The notes under the pieces are model-generated. The model saw nothing but the letters and a program-made list of their open reading frames with translations, made no database searches and had not been told where the DNA came from. DNA of 64,000 bases from Anditalea andensis (GTDB lineage Bacteria; Bacteroidota; Bacteroidia; Cytophagales; Cyclobacteriaceae): NCBI RefSeq assembly GCF_000714815.1, contig NZ_JMIH01000023.1, forward strand, positions 124,001 to 188,000. The letters are read 5' to 3'. This document shows positions 63,161 to 64,000 of this stretch, in pieces; the first letter of the stretch is position 1, and every line of letters begins with the position of its first letter. The translations under genes were made by a program, and so were the position numbers.

Positions 63161-64000
63161 TTAGTAAAGCTTTAACTGGGCATTAATCCACCGTTCGGGT
63201 ATTTCACCGTTTTGCGCAGTCCTATAATCCTGATAGCTGCAGGGAATGATCATATCCCTATCGAATTTTTCCTTTCCGATCTGTGGTATTTCCATCCACC
63301 ATTTGCCACTGATCTTGCTTTTATAGAAGATAAATGAAGACGGTTTGGAATCCAGTGACACAGTATATTTGATATAATCGCTGCTTTTAAACGATAGGCT
63401 GTCTTTACGGTGATAAAATCCTTCTACGAAATACCATATCATAGTGGCTATAACAGCAGCTGTTTTATACCTACTGTCATCGTAATAAGGCTGGTAACCA
63501 TATATGCCGATAGAACTCAACTTCTCATTCATGCCAGCAAACCAGCATATCTGGCAGGCTTCCTCAGCAGTTAACCCATAGGGTTGGGCATCCGCAGCTC
63601 CAGGGGCATCTGCAGACTGAATTGAACTGATGTCAAAACTTAGCAGATCAGCATTTCTGATCATAGGCTCTATTTCCTTAAAATTATCTCTCAACTGCCC
63701 CAATCGCACATGATCAAAATATAGCTTTTCCATAACATTGACCAGATCCCTATCTGTAAGAAAGCTTTGATATGCGAGCTGGGTGTAATTAAACAGAAAA
63801 TTAGGCTGATGCAATATGATATCCTGTGAGTGTATATCATTGGGCATACCCTCATCTTCCATATCAATCTTGGCATCTACAGTGAGCATACTGACCAGCT
63901 TTTTCATACCTTCATAAGAGAGGTACTGGCCGAAATCCAAGTCATGTGTCCCACCAATATAGATAGGCAAAACCTGTTTTTTCATCAAATATTCCCCTAC
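63161..64000 (-). CDS. Arginase-fold (formimidoylglutamase-like) protein, 5' part outside window
   Basis: The frame is open through the window edge; a Met at 63985-63983 is internal because GGTHDLDFG follows at once and the family has about 100 residues before it. Arginase-fold motifs are recognisable but altered: GGTHD keeps the His, DAKID has Lys for the second His, and LSFDISSIQSAD lacks the second Asp of SFDxD. These are the usual manganese ligands, so it may not be a normal hydrolase. Bacteroidota relatives are often called formimidoylglutamase. Likely first of the operon ending in murQ, with a 105-bp gap. Confidence 0.75.
   Translation of the reverse strand, partial: VGEYLMKKQVLPIYIGGTHDLDFGQYLSYEGMKKLVSMLTVDAKIDMEDEGMPNDIHSQDIILHQPNFLFNYTQLAYQSFLTDRDLVNVMEKLYFDHVRLGQLRDNFKEIEPMIRNADLLSFDISSIQSADAPGAADAQPYGLTAEEACQICWFAGMNEKLSSIGIYGYQPYYDDSRYKTAAVIATMIWYFVEGFYHRKDSLSFKSSDYIKYTVSLDSKPSSFIFYKSKISGKWWMEIPQIGKEKFDRDMIIPCSYQDYRTAQNGEIPERWINAQLKLY

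Overview
The window looks like chromosomal DNA of a Bacteroidota bacterium, most likely of the order Cytophagales. The reasons, all from the sequence: AT-rich DNA; promoters of the Bacteroidota type (TAnnTTTG -7 box, for example before tRNA-His, ompA, prfC, hpt, gcvP and der's downstream lipoprotein); a type IX secretion (Por) sorting tail; PorT-like outer-membrane barrels; a bacillithiol enzyme (BshA); histidine kinases of the HQLGTPL type; and a DnaJ with only half of the usual zinc ligands. Most of the window is ordinary core genome. No phage, CRISPR array, transposase or rRNA was found.

Layout. 0-6 kb: a cut-off histidine phosphatase, TraB/GumN protein, RluA-type pseudouridine synthase, YihY membrane protein, release factor 3 and an orphan histidine kinase. 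6-9.5 kb: a Na+/drug-type ABC exporter pair and a secreted beta-rich protein. 9.5-14.5 kb: dnaJ-grpE, obgE, hpt-adk and an M42 peptidase, all on the minus strand. 14.6-18.1 kb: an abundant OmpA protein, then upp, a Ca2+/Na+ exchanger and a small membrane protein with overlapping stop and start codons. 18.2-22.3 kb: serine dehydratase alpha chain, and an operon of ECF sigma factor, inner-membrane/outer-barrel fusion protein and FKBP-like lipoprotein. 22.5-24.7 kb: OsmC, a secreted protein and lipA.

24.7-27.9 kb is the one clearly disturbed stretch. It holds a nucleotidyltransferase gene with an in-frame stop, a fragment of a second lipA, and a second decayed nucleotidyltransferase that is split by about 1.9 kb of foreign-looking DNA. 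That insert carries a frameshifted barrel gene and a type IX secreted protein, and is bounded by a 7-bp direct repeat (ACTTTCA at 25704-25710 and 27614-27620). I rate this the most interesting part of the window.

28-35.5 kb: gcvP, an M28 peptidase, a DEAD-box helicase and dihydroorotase. 35.6-40.5 kb: tRNA-His, a 48-residue small protein, and a glycogen cluster (debranching enzyme, glycosyltransferase, GH57 amylase). 40.7-51.2 kb: a lipoprotein RidA, clpB, an App1-type phosphatase, rlmN, a small barrel protein, two tandem rhomboid proteases, mutL and a small membrane protein. 51.4-60.3 kb: a GH3/beta-lactamase-fold fusion, bshA, a fatty acid hydroxylase, an epimerase-like protein, era, der and an acidic lipoprotein. 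60.5-64 kb: a SprT-like protease and a minus-strand operon of an arginase-fold protein (cut by the window end), a cytochrome b5-like protein, an N-acetylglucosamine kinase-like protein and MurQ.

Functional themes that link genes are protein quality control (dnaJ, grpE, clpB, FKBP, rhomboids), ribosome GTPases (obgE, era, der, prfC), nucleotide salvage (hpt, adk, upp, pyrC), glycogen handling and peptidoglycan recycling (GH3 fusion, murQ, the kinase).
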